Part shown: positions 1 through 6,624 of the stretch, piece after piece
Layout: each line of letters starts with the position of its first letter
Numbering within the stretch: the first letter of the stretch is position 1
DNA from: Bacteroidota bacterium
GTDB taxonomy: Bacteria > Bacteroidota > Bacteroidia > Bacteroidales > VadinHA17
NCBI GenBank assembly: GCA_012838685.1
Contig: DUOU01000178.1
Coordinates: 1 to 16,407 of the forward strand
Direction: 5' to 3'
DNA: 16,407 nucleotides
Position numbers and translations under genes: made by a program
Notes under the pieces: model-generated
What the model was told of the DNA's origin: nothing
Database searches by the model: none
What the model saw: only the letters and a program-made list of their open reading frames with translations

Positions 1-489
1 AAGATTGACAAATCAATGGCGGTTAACAGAGAGATATACAACATTATCTTGAATGAACCCGATAACGAAACCGCCTCCGCTAAAGTTGAAGAATATTTAA
101 GGAGTTATCTTAAAAAAAGGTTGATATTCAAGAAATTGGTCGATATCCAGGTAAAGGCTACCATGGCCTCTATGACTCCCGATGCCATAGCATGGCTGAG
201 GTTCTTCTTCCAAACCGACCCCGATAACTATTGGAGCAAAGTTGAGTGTCCGGTTCTGGCGCTGAACGGCGACAAAGACTTGCAGGTTGCCTCGGCTGTA
301 AACCTGCCTGCCATAGTTAGTGCCGTGAAAAGTGGTGGCAATGAAAGGGTGGAAAGCATTGAGTTGCCGGGATTGAACCATCTTTTCCAGCATTCTGAGA
401 CGGGAAATCCCAATGAATATGGCTCGATTGATGAGACCTTTTCACCTGAAGTCCTGGATATTATGGCTAATTGGATCAACAGCCTCTAA
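1..489 (+). CDS. alpha/beta hydrolase, C-terminal part (5' end outside window)
   Basis: The frame is open from base 1 with no stop before the ATG at 16, so the gene starts upstream and the ATG is internal. The 162 visible residues look like the C-terminal half of a serine alpha/beta hydrolase: a helical lid-like part (about 20-75), then a beta strand ending in LALNGDKD, where D93 (window numbering) would be the catalytic acid, then GLNHLFQ, where H127 would be the catalytic histidine. The nucleophile Ser and oxyanion region lie outside the window, so substrate cannot be judged. It resembles the S33/YqkD-like hydrolases common in Bacteroidota, which are often exported, but the N-terminus is not visible. 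The stop codon is TAA at 487-489. The next gene on this strand starts 240 bases later, so it is probably not in the same operon. The hydrolase fold is well supported; the specific role is not. Confidence 0.8.
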   Translation, partial: KIDKSMAVNREIYNIILNEPDNETASAKVEEYLRSYLKKRLIFKKLVDIQVKATMASMTPDAIAWLRFFFQTDPDNYWSKVECPVLALNGDKDLQVASAVNLPAIVSAVKSGGNERVESIELPGLNHLFQHSETGNPNEYGSIDETFSPEVLDIMANWINSL

Positions 490-729
490 ACTTTCGACCA
501 CTTGGAATTGGATTTTGCTGCCACGGTGAATAGGGTAAAATTGGGTCGCATGGTCGTGCCGAAATAGGACAGAACCTGGAAGACCAATAATTTTTCGGTA
601 TTAGTTGTACCGGCGGGAACTTTCATCCGGAATATTAGATTACATTTGCCCGCTACAACGAGCTTCTTCCAAACAACAAACAGTTTTTGATCTGGAGAGG
701 CTGTTTTAACGCTAAGAATATTTCAAATA
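490..729. other. intergenic region, 240 bp
   Basis: No gene on the plus strand, no convincing promoter match and no terminator hairpin were seen here. The only structure is an open minus-strand frame from 722 down to a TAG at 486-488 (78 codons). It has no ATG until codon 33 and is described under findings. Upstream of the aminotransferase ATG at 730 the DNA is A/T-rich, with no clear TAnnTTTG element. Confidence 0.5.
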
Positions 730-2055
730 ATGGATATGGAAGATATTACACCTATTCCCGCCGCGATAGTGGACGAAGTTTACATGAAAAGTGGATTGTC
801 GGTTCTCTCAAAAGCGTCGATCCGCGAGATGGGCAAACTGGTAAATGAAATTGAGGCCAGATCAGGCAAGAAATTTATCCATATGGAGATGGGGGTTCCG
901 GGTCTTCCCGCAACTAAAATCGGTGTCGATGCCGAGATAAAGGCGCTTAGTGAAGGGGTGGCGTCGATTTATCCAAATATTGAAGGCATTCCGCAGGTGA
1001 AAAAAGAGGCATCCAGATTTGTAAAGCTTATGATGGATGTCGATATCTCCCCACAGGGATGTGTGCCTACGGTTGGTTCGATGCAGGGAGGGTTGGCGGC
1101 ATTTATGACAGCCGGCTTTCGCGATAAAAAAAGAGATACGATATTGTTCATTGATCCGGGGTTCCCTGTGCAGAAACAACAGCTCTCATTGCTTGGCATT
1201 CCCTACAAGACATTCGATGTTTACAGGTTTCGGGGAGATAAGTTAAAGGATAAACTGGAATCCTATCTCAAGGATGACAACATAGCCGCTATCGTCTATT
1301 CATCGCCCAACAATCCTTCATGGATATGTTTAACCGACAAAGAGCTGAAAATAATCGGGGAGAAGGCTACGGAACATGATCTCATTGTGATCGAAGATCT
1401 GGCTTACTTTGGCATGGACTTCAGGAAGGATTACTCGGTTCCGGGAGAGCCTCCCTTCCAACCAACCGTGGCTAAATACACCGACAACTATTTGTTGATG
1501 ATCTCGGCTTCAAAAATATTCAGTTATGCCGGACAAAGGATAGCCTTTGTAGCTATTAGCGATACTTTGTACCATAGAAAATACCCGGATCTTAAGCTGA
1601 GGTTTTCATCGGATGAATTTGGCCACTACCTGGTTTATGGGGCACTTTATGGTATTTCGTCGGGTACGTCACATTCAGCTCAATATGCCTTGGCGGCAAT
1701 GTTGAAATCGGTGAACGATGGCGACTTTAACTTTGTGGATCCTATAAAAGAGTACGGTGAGAAGGCCAAAATAATGAAGCGACTCTTTTTGGAGAACGGT
1801 TTTGAGATTGTATATGACAAAGATGAGGATCTTCCGCTGGCGGACGGGTTTTATTTTACGATAGCCTATCCCGGTATGCTCAGCGATGAACTGCTCAAGG
1901 AGTTTCTCTATTATGGTATAAGCGCCATATCGTTATCTATCACCGGGAGCGAGAACAAGCAGGGGTTGAGAGCCTGCGTATCGTTCGTGCAGAGGGAAGA
2001 GTTGCCTGTCTTGGAGGAGAGGTTGAAAATATTTGCCCAAAATCATCCGAGGTAA
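730..2055 (+). CDS. PLP-dependent aminotransferase, class I/II
   Basis: 441 residues, full length for a fold-type I aminotransferase. Visible active-site landmarks are YSSPNNPSW (N195, PLP O3'), IEDLAYFG (D223 pairs with the pyridine nitrogen, Y226 nearby), SASKIFSYAGQR (K262 forms the Schiff base) and GLRACVSF (R414, binds the substrate carboxylate). It should transfer an amino group between an amino acid and a 2-oxo acid in the cytoplasm. The genes 64 and 517 bases downstream, an ACT-domain protein and a phenylacetate-CoA ligase, suggest that aromatic amino acids are the substrates, giving aryl-pyruvates; that is inference from context. No cofactor residue is missing. The start may be the ATG at 730 or the one at 736 two codons later. 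The frame upstream is open to a stop at 688-690 but holds no ATG. Confidence 0.88.
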   Translation: MDMEDITPIPAAIVDEVYMKSGLSVLSKASIREMGKLVNEIEARSGKKFIHMEMGVPGLPATKIGVDAEIKALSEGVASIYPNIEGIPQVKKEASRFVKLMMDVDISPQGCVPTVGSMQGGLAAFMTAGFRDKKRDTILFIDPGFPVQKQQLSLLGIPYKTFDVYRFRGDKLKDKLESYLKDDNIAAIVYSSPNNPSWICLTDKELKIIGEKATEHDLIVIEDLAYFGMDFRKDYSVPGEPPFQPTVAKYTDNYLLMISASKIFSYAGQRIAFVAISDTLYHRKYPDLKLRFSSDEFGHYLVYGALYGISSGTSHSAQYALAAMLKSVNDGDFNFVDPIKEYGEKAKIMKRLFLENGFEIVYDKDEDLPLADGFYFTIAYPGMLSDELLKEFLYYGISAISLSITGSENKQGLRACVSFVQREELPVLEERLKIFAQNHPR

Positions 2056-2057
2056 AT

Positions 2058-2089
2058 TTTGTATACTCTCCAACGTTTTGTTAGATTTG
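2058..2089 (+). promoter_or_regulatory. Bacteroidota-type promoter before the ACT gene
   Basis: TTTG at 2058-2061 and TAGATTTG at 2082-2089 are separated by exactly 20 bases, matching the known Bacteroidota consensus TTTG-N19-21-TAnnTTTG at every fixed position. Transcription would start near 2094-2096, leaving a leader of about 25 bases before the ATG at 2120. The -33 element begins 3 bases after the aminotransferase stop codon. It implies that the ACT and ligase genes can be expressed without the aminotransferase. Confidence 0.7.
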
Positions 2090-2119
2090 TAGATCAAATA
2101 CACCTTAAAAAATAAAGAT

Positions 2120-2545
2120 ATGATAATCCATCAACTGTCGGTTTTTCTGGAAAACAGAGCGGGTCGTCTTGCCAAGGCGTTGAGTGTTATTGGAAGCGAG
2201 AAGATAAAAATCATTGCTTTGAGCGTTGCCGACACCTCTGATTTTGGTATACTTCGCATGATTGTTTCCAATGCGGAGAGGGCAAAGACTCTGCTAAAGG
2301 AAAATTCATTTTCAGCCAATATTACCGATGTAATAGCGGTTAACACAAACAGTGAGGCGAAATATTACTCTGAAGTACTCGGTATTTTATCGGATATCGA
2401 TATCAGTGTGGAATATACGTACGCTTTCAAAAAGAATGGTGACTCTGTTATCATTCTACAGTGCGATGATAATCAAAAGGCCATCAAGGCTCTGACAAAT
2501 AACAACATCAGCTTGATGAAGGCGGAAGATATTTACAGTATTTAA
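2120..2545 (+). CDS. ACT-domain protein (two ACT domains)
   Basis: 141 residues, two ACT-type beta-alpha-beta-beta-alpha-beta units in tandem and nothing else. The first (about 1-70) has the usual opening strand and the loop ENRAGRL (11-17), which in ACT domains binds a small ligand, commonly an amino acid. The second (about 72-141) keeps the secondary-structure pattern, but its loop reads EAKYYSEV instead of the D-x-P-G type, so it may not bind ligand in the standard way. Stand-alone double-ACT proteins beside phenylacetate-CoA ligase genes are familiar in Bacteroidota and are taken to be amino-acid sensors; the regulatory partner is not established by the sequence. The ligase ATG follows 27 bases after the stop, so the two are likely cotranscribed from the promoter at 2058-2089. 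Confidence 0.87.
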   Translation: MIIHQLSVFLENRAGRLAKALSVIGSEKIKIIALSVADTSDFGILRMIVSNAERAKTLLKENSFSANITDVIAVNTNSEAKYYSEVLGILSDIDISVEYTYAFKKNGDSVIILQCDDNQKAIKALTNNNISLMKAEDIYSI

Positions 2546-2572
2546 GTCAACAATAAATTATTGCGGGAAACT

Positions 2573-3874
2573 ATGGCAATCTGGAACAGTCACTTTGAAT
2601 GTATGTCCAGGGAAGAGATTAGACATCTTCAAAGCGAGAGGTTAAGGGAGACGGTTGAGAGGGTTTATTTCAATGTTCCTTATTACAGGCATAAAATGCA
2701 GGAAGCGGGCTTGGGACCCGAAAACATAAATACAATAGATGATATAGTAAAACTCCCGTTTACCAATAAGTCAGATTTTCGCGATAATTATCCGTTCGGC
2801 CTTTTCGCTTTACCGATGAGCGAAATAATCAGGGTACACGCTTCATCGGGTACAACCGGAAAACCTACTGTTGTGGGATATACGCGTACCGACCTTTCAA
2901 TCTGGTCGGAGGTGGTTGCGCGCACCCTTACAGCCGCCGGGGCCGGGAACCATGATTATATCCAGGTGGCTTACGGTTATGGGCTGTTCACGGGTGGATT
3001 GGGATTGCACTACGGTGGGGAAAAGATCGGAGCCTCGGTTATTCCGGTTTCGGGAGGAAACACAAGCAGGCAAATCCAGTTGATGAAGGATTTTGGGACA
3101 ACCATCCTCGCCTGTACCCCATCTTATGCGCTCTACCTGGCCGAGGCACTGGAGGAGAGCAACATCAAGCGCGAAGAACTCAAGATAAAGGCAGGTGTTT
3201 TTGGGGCTGAGCCATGGACCGAGAACATGAGAAGGGAGATAGAGGAAAAATTGGCTATCAAGGCGATAGATATATACGGACTTAGTGAGATTATTGGTCC
3301 GGGAGTCGCATCTGAATGTGAATATCAGTGCGGTTTGCATATCAATGAGGACCATTTTTTCCCGGAGATAATCGATCCTGAAACGGGAGAGGTGCTTCCT
3401 GAAGGGGAGATTGGGGAACTGGTCTTCACCACAATCACGAAACAGGGATTGCCGTTGCTAAGATACAGGACACATGATCTTTCCCGTTTGATTCGCGAAA
3501 AATGTGAGTGTGGAAGAACTTTGGTAAGAATGGAGAAATCTCTTGGCAGAAGCGATGATATGCTTATAATCAGGGGAGTAAATCTTTTTCCATCGCAGGT
3601 TGAGACTGTTTTGCTGGAGATGAAAGAGATAAATCCCCACTATCTTATCATAATTGACAGGGTAAATAATCTGGATACCATTGAGTTGCAGGTGGAAGTG
3701 GATGAGGATTTCTTTCAGGACAAGATCAGTCAGTTACAAAGTATCAAGAATAGGCTGGCCAATAATTTGCACAACGCGACGGGCCTGGGATTCAAGGTTA
3801 CCCTTGTGGAACCAAAAACCATCGCTCGCACCGAGGGCAAGTCAAAAAGGGTTATTGATAAAAGAAAATACTAG
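2573..3874 (+). CDS. paaK: phenylacetate-CoA ligase (aryl-acid AMP ligase)
   Basis: 433 residues from the ATG at 2573. An in-frame TTG at 2561 would add four residues, but ATG gives the usual family N-terminus (IWN...ECMSREE) and the usual length. This ANL-superfamily enzyme activates an aryl acid with ATP and joins it to CoA. Motifs seen: P-loop SSGTTGKPT (91-99), FGAEPW (about 210-215), YGLSEIIGPG (235-244), RYRTHDL (297-303), GRSDDMLIIRGVN (325-337) and the C-terminal EGKSKR (421-426), which holds the candidate adenylation lysines. Cysteines 249, 253, 311 and 313 could form a metal site as proposed for some PaaK proteins; this is inference. With the aminotransferase it could complete an aryl-pyruvate to arylacetate route, but the oxidoreductase (IOR) needed between them is not in this window. 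Phenylacetate or indoleacetate are likely; the exact acid is not determinable. Its TAG stop overlaps the convergent gene. Confidence 0.88.
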   Translation: MAIWNSHFECMSREEIRHLQSERLRETVERVYFNVPYYRHKMQEAGLGPENINTIDDIVKLPFTNKSDFRDNYPFGLFALPMSEIIRVHASSGTTGKPTVVGYTRTDLSIWSEVVARTLTAAGAGNHDYIQVAYGYGLFTGGLGLHYGGEKIGASVIPVSGGNTSRQIQLMKDFGTTILACTPSYALYLAEALEESNIKREELKIKAGVFGAEPWTENMRREIEEKLAIKAIDIYGLSEIIGPGVASECEYQCGLHINEDHFFPEIIDPETGEVLPEGEIGELVFTTITKQGLPLLRYRTHDLSRLIREKCECGRTLVRMEKSLGRSDDMLIIRGVNLFPSQVETVLLEMKEINPHYLIIIDRVNNLDTIELQVEVDEDFFQDKISQLQSIKNRLANNLHNATGLGFKVTLVEPKTIARTEGKSKRVIDKRKY

Positions 3875-4344
3875 AACTCTTCCATCCTGTATTCAAGAGT
3901 TATGCCGTTAACTTCGGCAAAATCGTCGATCGCATTTTTTATCGGCTCGATTATTTCGCGATAACTGGCTCCAAAACGGAATACCAATTTTCTGGATTTT
4001 TTTCTTTTAAAATGTACGCTAAGCGGAAAGATCTCTATTTTGTCGAGTTCGTCGGGCAATATCCGTTTTGCCGGAAATATTGAGTGCTGTTTATACTGGA
4101 TGGTATTGGCCTCTATTTTTAAGTATTTCCTTGTCTTGCCAAGACCGTAGCAGATTTGGTACAGACCAAACAAAATGATAAACACTATTGGATAGACTGA
4201 CTCCTTTGTCAGTTGTCGGTTTCTGAGATTAATTGTCAACCAGCTTATCGCTAACGCGATACATACAAAACCAAAAACGGCCCCAACTACCCTGAGGAAT
4301 TTGTTTGGGCTGTTGATATCGAGTGAAAATTCCTTTTTTTCCAT
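3871..4344 (-). CDS. two-TM membrane protein with PH-like C-terminal domain, function unknown
   Basis: 157 residues if the ATG at 4342-4344 is used. An ATG at 4360-4362 adds six residues, but a promoter-like -7 element (4350-4357) lies inside that extension, so the shorter form is preferred. In the 157-residue form there are two hydrophobic segments (about 17-38 and 51-69) with a short polar link. A strand-rich, basic tail follows (YLKIEANTIQYK, then ELDKIEIFPLSVHFKRKK, then a C-terminal helix). That order resembles small bacterial membrane proteins with a PH-like (bPH) domain; I do not recognise a named family. Probably an inner-membrane protein with its tail in the cytoplasm. It stands alone on this strand. 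Its TAG stop (3871-3873) interlocks with the paaK TAG (3872-3874) in the palindrome CTAG, so the genes share 4 bases. Confidence 0.75.
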   Translation of the reverse strand: MEKKEFSLDINSPNKFLRVVGAVFGFVCIALAISWLTINLRNRQLTKESVYPIVFIILFGLYQICYGLGKTRKYLKIEANTIQYKQHSIFPAKRILPDELDKIEIFPLSVHFKRKKSRKLVFRFGASYREIIEPIKNAIDDFAEVNGITLEYRMEEF

Positions 4345-4349
4345 TGGAA

Positions 4350-4380
4350 CAAAGATAGACATTTGTATTTTTGAAACGAA
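4350..4380 (-). promoter_or_regulatory. probable promoter of the PH-like membrane protein gene
   Basis: On the minus strand, TATCTTTG (4357-4350) matches TAnnTTTG fully. TTCG (4380-4377) lies 19 bases upstream and differs from TTTG by one base. The expected transcript start falls at or next to the ATG at 4344, so the mRNA would be leaderless or nearly so. This supports the shorter protein start. Confidence 0.5.
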
Positions 4381-4462
4381 AACAAAATTATCCGCTTATG
4401 CTCTTGAGTTGGTTTTAGTAATCAACTTTTAAGCAATAGGTTAATTTGAGCAGATTTCACAA

Positions 4463-5152
4463 ATGAGAATAGATATACTTACCGTTGTCCCGGAATTGTT
4501 GGAAAGCCCTCTTAACCACTCAATCGTAAAAAGAGCGAAAGAAAAAGGTTTGGTGGAGATCAATGTAATCAACATCAGGGATTTTACGTCGGATAAACAC
4601 AGAACTGTCGATGATTACGCTTTTGGGGGAGGAGCGGGGATGGTAATGATGATTGAACCGGTGTTCAAGGCCATTAACAAATTAAAAAGTGAGCGGGAGT
4701 ACGACGAAATAATATACACATCGCCTGATGGAGAAAAATTTGACCAGAAAATGGCCAACCGACTTTCACTGTTGGAGAATATCCTGATTTTGGCCGGACA
4801 TTATAAAGGTATTGACCAAAGGATAAGAGATTTTCTGATTACCAAAGAGATATCTGTTGGTGATTATGTCTTGTCAGGTGGCGAGATTCCCGCCGCATTG
4901 ATAACCGATGCCATTGTCAGGCTTGTTCCCGGAGCCATTTCAGATGAACAGTCGGCCCTCTCGGATTCTTTCCAGGACGATCTGCTCGCTCCCCCGGTTT
5001 ATACGCGACCAGCCATATTCAATGGCTGGAAGGTTCCGGATGTCCTTATGTCGGGCAATGCCGCGGAAATAGATAAATGGCGGCATGACCAATCTGTTGA
5101 ACGAACAATGAAAATTCGTCCCGACCTTATGGGTGATGACGAATATGAATAA
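4463..5152 (+). CDS. trmD: tRNA (guanine(37)-N1)-methyltransferase
   Basis: 229 residues, within the usual TrmD length. This SPOUT methyltransferase uses S-adenosylmethionine to methylate G37, next to the anticodon, and so prevents +1 frameshifting. Visible motifs: HRTVDDYAFGGGAGMVM (46-62), YTSPDGEKFDQ (85-95), the trefoil-knot SAM site AGHYKGIDQRI (111-121) and ISVGDYVLSGGE (130-141), and the linker SDSF, where D168 corresponds to the catalytic Asp of the family (D169 in E. coli). LLAPPVYTRP (174-183) follows, as usual. The protein acts as a dimer in the cytoplasm. It is not beside rimM/rpsP/rplS as in many bacteria; here it stands alone between a divergent gene and rocD. The start is the ATG at 4463, the only reasonable one, beginning MRIDILTVVPE as in homologues. 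Confidence 0.96.
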   Translation: MRIDILTVVPELLESPLNHSIVKRAKEKGLVEINVINIRDFTSDKHRTVDDYAFGGGAGMVMMIEPVFKAINKLKSEREYDEIIYTSPDGEKFDQKMANRLSLLENILILAGHYKGIDQRIRDFLITKEISVGDYVLSGGEIPAALITDAIVRLVPGAISDEQSALSDSFQDDLLAPPVYTRPAIFNGWKVPDVLMSGNAAEIDKWRHDQSVERTMKIRPDLMGDDEYE

Positions 5153-5190
5153 TTATTTACATTTACTGCATAATTATTCATTTTTCTTTT
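5145..5190 (+). terminator. weak AT-rich hairpin with T tract after trmD
   Basis: A perfect 12-bp inverted repeat (5145-5156 with 5170-5181) with a 13-base loop is followed by TTTTCTTTT. The left arm covers the last codons and the TAA stop of trmD. Only one pair is G-C, so it would be a weak intrinsic terminator, or merely an mRNA 3' end stabiliser. Confidence 0.45.
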
Positions 5191-5235
5191 ACAATAAAGA
5201 AACTCTTTTGTAAATTGCGTCCGTTTTAAATTAAT

Positions 5236-6465
5236 ATGGATCAAAATTTAATTATTATGAAAGCAGAGGATTTTATCAAGCGGGAGCATAAATATGGCGC
5301 GCATAATTACCATCCGCTACCGGTAGTTTTGGATAGGGGAGAGGGACCATTTGTATGGGACGTTGAGGGCAAAAGGTATTTTGATTTTCTTTCAGCTTAT
5401 TCAGCAGTAAACCAGGGTCATTGTCATCCCAAGATTATCAACGCCTTAGTTGATCAGGCGAAAAAATTAACCTTAACATCCAGGGCTTTCTATAATTCCG
5501 TTCTTGGTGAATATGAAGAGTATATTACAAAGTATTTTGGATATGACAAAGTATTGCCGATGAACTCGGGCGCCGAAGCTGGAGAGACTGCCCTGAAATT
5601 ATGCCGTAAATGGGCTTATAAGGTAAAAGGTATAAAAGATGGCAACGCCAAGATAATATGCTGTGATGGGAACTTCCACGGGAGGACTATCACAATTATT
5701 TCCATGTCTACCGACCCTGACGCTAAAAATGACTACGGTCCGTTTACGCCCGGTTTTGTTGTTATACCTTACAACAATATTGACGCTCTCGCCAATGCCT
5801 TGAAAGATCCGGATGTTGCCGGTTTTATGGTTGAGCCGATACAAGGTGAAGCCGGGGTATATGTGCCCGACGAAGGTTATCTCAAAAAAGCAAAAGAGCT
5901 GTGCGAAAAGAACAACGTGTTGTTCATAGCCGACGAGGTGCAGACAGGTATCGCCCGAACCGGGAAACTTTTGGCCTGTGATCATGAGGAGGTTCGTCCT
6001 GATATCCTTATTCTTGGAAAAGCCCTTTCAGGAGGCGCTATGCCAATATCGGCTGTTTTGGCCGATGATGGGATCATGCTTACCATCAAGCCGGGAGAAC
6101 ATGGCTCGACATTTGGAGGAAACCCTCTCGCGGGCAAAGTTGCCATGGCCGCCCTTGAGGTGGTCAGGGAGGAAAAACTCGCGGAAAACGCGAGTCGGCT
6201 TGGAGAGATTTTCCGGAAAGAGTTGAAATCAATCAAATCTGAGATGATCGAGGTTGTTAGGGGTAAAGGTCTGCTGAACGCTGTTGTCATTAAACCCAAA
6301 AACGGCAAATATGCGTGGGATGTTTGTCTGGCCATGAAAGAAAACGGTTTGATAGCGAAACCTACACATGACCATATCATCCGATTTGCTCCTCCTTTGG
6401 TCATTACTGAAGCGCAGCTTATGGAAGCCATCGGTATTATCAGGAAGACACTCAAAGAGTTTTAA
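5236..6465 (+). CDS. rocD: ornithine aminotransferase
   Basis: 409 residues, class III (fold-type I) aminotransferase. It converts ornithine and 2-oxoglutarate to glutamate semialdehyde and glutamate, linking arginine and proline metabolism, with PLP as cofactor. The N-terminal block KYGAHNYHPLPVVL (19-32) and SAYSAVNQGHCHPKI (53-67) are close to the eukaryotic ornithine aminotransferases and separate it from acetylornithine or GABA transaminases. Other landmarks are NSGAEAGETA (110-119), GNFHGRT (145-151), ADEVQTGIARTG (232-243, with D233 at the pyridine nitrogen), LGKALSGG (K262, Schiff base) and STFGGNPLA (291-299). An ATG eight codons in (5257) is an alternative start. The gene is flanked by a weak hairpin upstream and a strong terminator downstream, so it is probably transcribed alone. 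Confidence 0.93.
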   Translation: MDQNLIIMKAEDFIKREHKYGAHNYHPLPVVLDRGEGPFVWDVEGKRYFDFLSAYSAVNQGHCHPKIINALVDQAKKLTLTSRAFYNSVLGEYEEYITKYFGYDKVLPMNSGAEAGETALKLCRKWAYKVKGIKDGNAKIICCDGNFHGRTITIISMSTDPDAKNDYGPFTPGFVVIPYNNIDALANALKDPDVAGFMVEPIQGEAGVYVPDEGYLKKAKELCEKNNVLFIADEVQTGIARTGKLLACDHEEVRPDILILGKALSGGAMPISAVLADDGIMLTIKPGEHGSTFGGNPLAGKVAMAALEVVREEKLAENASRLGEIFRKELKSIKSEMIEVVRGKGLLNAVVIKPKNGKYAWDVCLAMKENGLIAKPTHDHIIRFAPPLVITEAQLMEAIGIIRKTLKEF

Positions 6466-6480
6466 CAGATAATCATCATA

Positions 6481-6535
6481 AAAACGGGAGGCCGCGATGT
6501 CAGCATAAAACGACATTACGGCCTCCCGTTTTTTT
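6481..6535 (+). terminator. strong intrinsic terminator after rocD
   Basis: Fourteen perfect base pairs (6481-6494 with 6519-6532), GC-rich in the middle. After a 2-by-2 mismatch a further 5 bp follow (ATGTC 6497-6501 with GACAT 6512-6516), closing a 10-base loop. The stem ends in a run of seven T's (6529-6535), and the A-run on the 5' side would also let it act on the minus strand. It separates rocD from the DUF4097-type gene. Confidence 0.93.
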
Positions 6536-6624
6536 AATGAAACGGAAAATAGATCGATTCAGAAAAAAATGTTATAATTTAGTGCGATATTAACTTAATA
6601 GCACTCTCTTTATCACGAAAAAAA

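Noticed and set aside
2551..2563. 13-base palindrome CAATAA-A-TTATTG between the ACT and paaK genes
   Set aside because: A one-base loop cannot form an RNA hairpin and the A/T-rich palindrome is easily due to chance; there is no T tract.
2897..3355. 152-codon minus-strand frame inside paaK
   Set aside because: It is antisense to the catalytic core of paaK and has no recognisable motifs.
4441..4448. TTAATTTG before trmD as a -7 promoter element
   Set aside because: One mismatch to TAnnTTTG and no TTTG-like element at 19-21 bases upstream; trmD must have a promoter, but this is not convincing.
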